Source: an uncultured Bacteroidota bacterium (GTDB lineage: Bacteria > Bacteroidota > Bacteroidia > Flavobacteriales > Flavobacteriaceae). From it: a stretch of DNA of 55,437 nt. The translations under genes and the position numbers were made by a program. Where the stretch lies: positions 1 through 55,437 of the forward strand of contig CAIWKX010000018.1 of the NCBI GenBank assembly GCA_903913315.1, in the 5' to 3' direction. The notes beneath the pieces are model-generated. The model was not told where the DNA came from. It did not search any database and saw only the letters and a list, made by a program, of their open reading frames with translations. This document shows positions 54,099 to 55,437 of the stretch, piece by piece (position 1 is the first letter of the stretch; every line of letters begins with the position of its first letter).

Positions 54099-54431
54099 CT
54101 AAAGGTGATTTTTAATATTTGTCAATTCGGCTTTGATACTTTCGAGCTTGGCTATAATATCAAATTTGTCTAAGGTTTTTTTCTTTCCTTCTTTTAAATG
54201 TGTTTTGGCACCTTCTAGGGTGAAGCCACGTTCTTTTACTAAATGGTAAATCAGTTGCAAGTTTTTGATATCTTCTTGCGAGAACATTCGGTTTCCTTTC
54301 GCATTTTTCTTTGGTTTTAGAATGTCGAACTCGCTATCCCAAAAACGAATAAGAGAGGCATTAACTCCAAAGGCTTCGGCCACTTCGCCAATGCTAAAAT
54401 ATAATTTGTCTTTTGATAATTCTATGTGCAT
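54099..54431 (-). CDS. MerR-type transcriptional regulator
   Basis: This 110-residue protein is a winged helix-turn-helix of MerR type (FSIGEVAEAFGVNASLIRFWDSEF, then GNRMFSQEDIKNLQLIYHLV) with a short helical tail and no effector-binding domain. It probably acts as a dimer. Targets are unknown; it lies between lemA and the M23 gene on the same strand. Confidence 0.9.
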   Translation of the reverse strand: MHIELSKDKLYFSIGEVAEAFGVNASLIRFWDSEFDILKPKKNAKGNRMFSQEDIKNLQLIYHLVKERGFTLEGAKTHLKEGKKKTLDKFDIIAKLESIKAELTNIKNHL

Positions 54432-54503
54432 AATGTTTAAATTCCAAATTAATAAATTCTAAATTCCAATTTGATTTTCTCTTTAAATTAAATTCAAAAA
54501 TCG

Positions 54504-55437
54504 TTAATCTAACGATTGATTTTCTTGGTTAGCTATTTTTGATATGGCTACGTATTCTGCTGCCGAAATATTTCCGTAATAAAAATTAATAGGGTTGACT
54601 ACTTTCCCGTCTTTGTGTACTTCATAATGACAATGTGGCGCTTCACTTCGCCCGGTACTGCCAACATAACCTATAACGTCTCCTCGTTTTACACGTTGTC
54701 CGGCACGCACTTTATATTTGCTTAAATGCCCATACAAAGTCAGGTAGCCATAGCCATGATTGATTTCGATATGATTTCCGTAACCCGATAAGGAATTGTC
54801 GGCATTCTTTACAACACCATCGCCTGTGGCATAAATTGGAGTTCCCATTTTTGCCGTGAAGTCCATTCCTTCGTGCATTTTTCGTGCTTTGGTGAAGGGG
54901 TCGGTTCGGTATCCAAAACCAGAAGCCATCCGTTTTAAATCTTCATTTTTGACGGGTTGAATGGCTGGAATGGCCGCTAATAATTTATCTTTTGCTTTCG
55001 CCATTTTCAATATTTCATCCAATGATTTGGATTGAATGGCCAATTCTTTTGTGATAACATCCACGCGTTTGGAGGTGCTAATGACCAAATCGGAATTGTT
55101 GTATCCTTCTAATTCTTTGTATCTGTTTTTGTCGATAAATCCTGATTTTCTTGTTTCAGTGGGAATAGGAGCGGAATTGAAATAGGTTCGATATAAATTA
55201 TTATCACGGTCTTCTAAATTGGAAGCTACTTCATCAATATCTTCTAATTTTTTATTCAAAATGGCGTAGCTTAACTTCATATTGTCAATTTCACGAGCCT
55301 GAATCTTGTCTTTTGGGGTTTCAAAATAGGGAGTATTCATCAAAATGACGAAACAAAGAAATCCAAATAAAGCCGATGCCAGCAAGAACAACAAAGGATA
55401 GCCAAACTTTTTCCTCTTTTGTGGACTGATGATTCGA
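54504..55437 (-). CDS. M23 family metallopeptidase (5' end outside the window)
   Basis: The reading frame stays open to the right edge of the window, so the true start is outside. The apparent TTG at 55394 is internal, because charged codons (about 14, KRKKFGYP-like) precede the membrane segment. Visible are one membrane segment, a coiled-coil-like region, then the LytM/M23 domain with HEGMDF and the HCHYEVH zinc motif. It would cut peptidoglycan crosslinks or stem peptides in the periplasm, or act as a regulator if inactive. The metal ligands appear intact. Confidence 0.92.
   Translation of the reverse strand, partial: RIISPQKRKKFGYPLLFLLASALFGFLCFVILMNTPYFETPKDKIQAREIDNMKLSYAILNKKLEDIDEVASNLEDRDNNLYRTYFNSAPIPTETRKSGFIDKNRYKELEGYNNSDLVISTSKRVDVITKELAIQSKSLDEILKMAKAKDKLLAAIPAIQPVKNEDLKRMASGFGYRTDPFTKARKMHEGMDFTAKMGTPIYATGDGVVKNADNSLSGYGNHIEINHGYGYLTLYGHLSKYKVRAGQRVKRGDVIGYVGSTGRSEAPHCHYEVHKDGKVVNPINFYYGNISAAEYVAISKIANQENQSLD

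Overview
The window is chromosomal DNA from a member of the Bacteroidota, most probably a Flavobacteriaceae close to Flavobacterium. The evidence is low GC, TAnnTTTG -7 promoter boxes close to many starts, weak Shine-Dalgarno signals, the gliding genes gldB and gldC, a division/cell-wall cluster without murF or ddl, and families typical of the phylum (DUF5916, DUF3857, DUF6702, secreted CarboxypepD_reg-like proteins). No rRNA, insertion sequence, phage gene or CRISPR array was seen.

Layout. 1-9 kb: tandem DUF3857/transglutaminase-like proteins, gpmI, a DUF5916 protein and two convergent L,D-transpeptidases of different families. 9.3-19.6 kb: tRNA-Gly, pepE, two paralogous secreted proteins, DUF6702 plus M1 peptidase, a TatA-type subunit, PAP2 phosphatase, O-methyltransferase, rlmN, a lipoprotein and a polyprenyl diphosphate synthase. 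19.7-26 kb: dnaG (its four zinc-ligand positions are substituted), an orphan LuxR-type response regulator, nadE, gldB-gldC, engB and an alpha/beta hydrolase. 26.3-42.4 kb: the dcw cluster mraZ-rsmH-ftsL-ftsI-murE-mraY-murD-ftsW-murG-murC-ftsQ-ftsA-ftsZ, headed by phased GTGGT boxes that look like an MraZ operator, then a yqeY-type gene.

43-50.5 kb is the accessory part and the most interesting. Four tandem tRNA-Arg(TCG)-like copies are interleaved with a GIY-YIG nuclease gene and a frameshifted copy of it. Three of the four tRNA copies carry a perfect 20-bp GC-rich palindrome at the same place in the D-loop; only the third copy looks intact. Next come a cytoplasmic protein of unknown role, a 21-bp phased repeat array, and a very AT-rich ATPase plus HNH-nuclease operon resembling the Septu (PtuA/PtuB) anti-phage system. 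A TPR protein flanked by two copies of a palindromic repeat and a 74-bp tandem repeat array close the region.

50.5-55.4 kb returns to ordinary genes: an outer-membrane beta-barrel protein, a lipoprotein, two TPM-domain proteins with lemA, a MerR-type regulator and an M23 peptidase that runs off the right end. Functionally the window joins peptidoglycan synthesis and remodelling (dcw cluster, L,D-transpeptidases, M23, PAP2 and polyprenyl synthase as possible lipid-carrier suppliers) with housekeeping genes and one probable defence island next to tRNA repeats. All family names come from reading the translated sequences; no database search was run.
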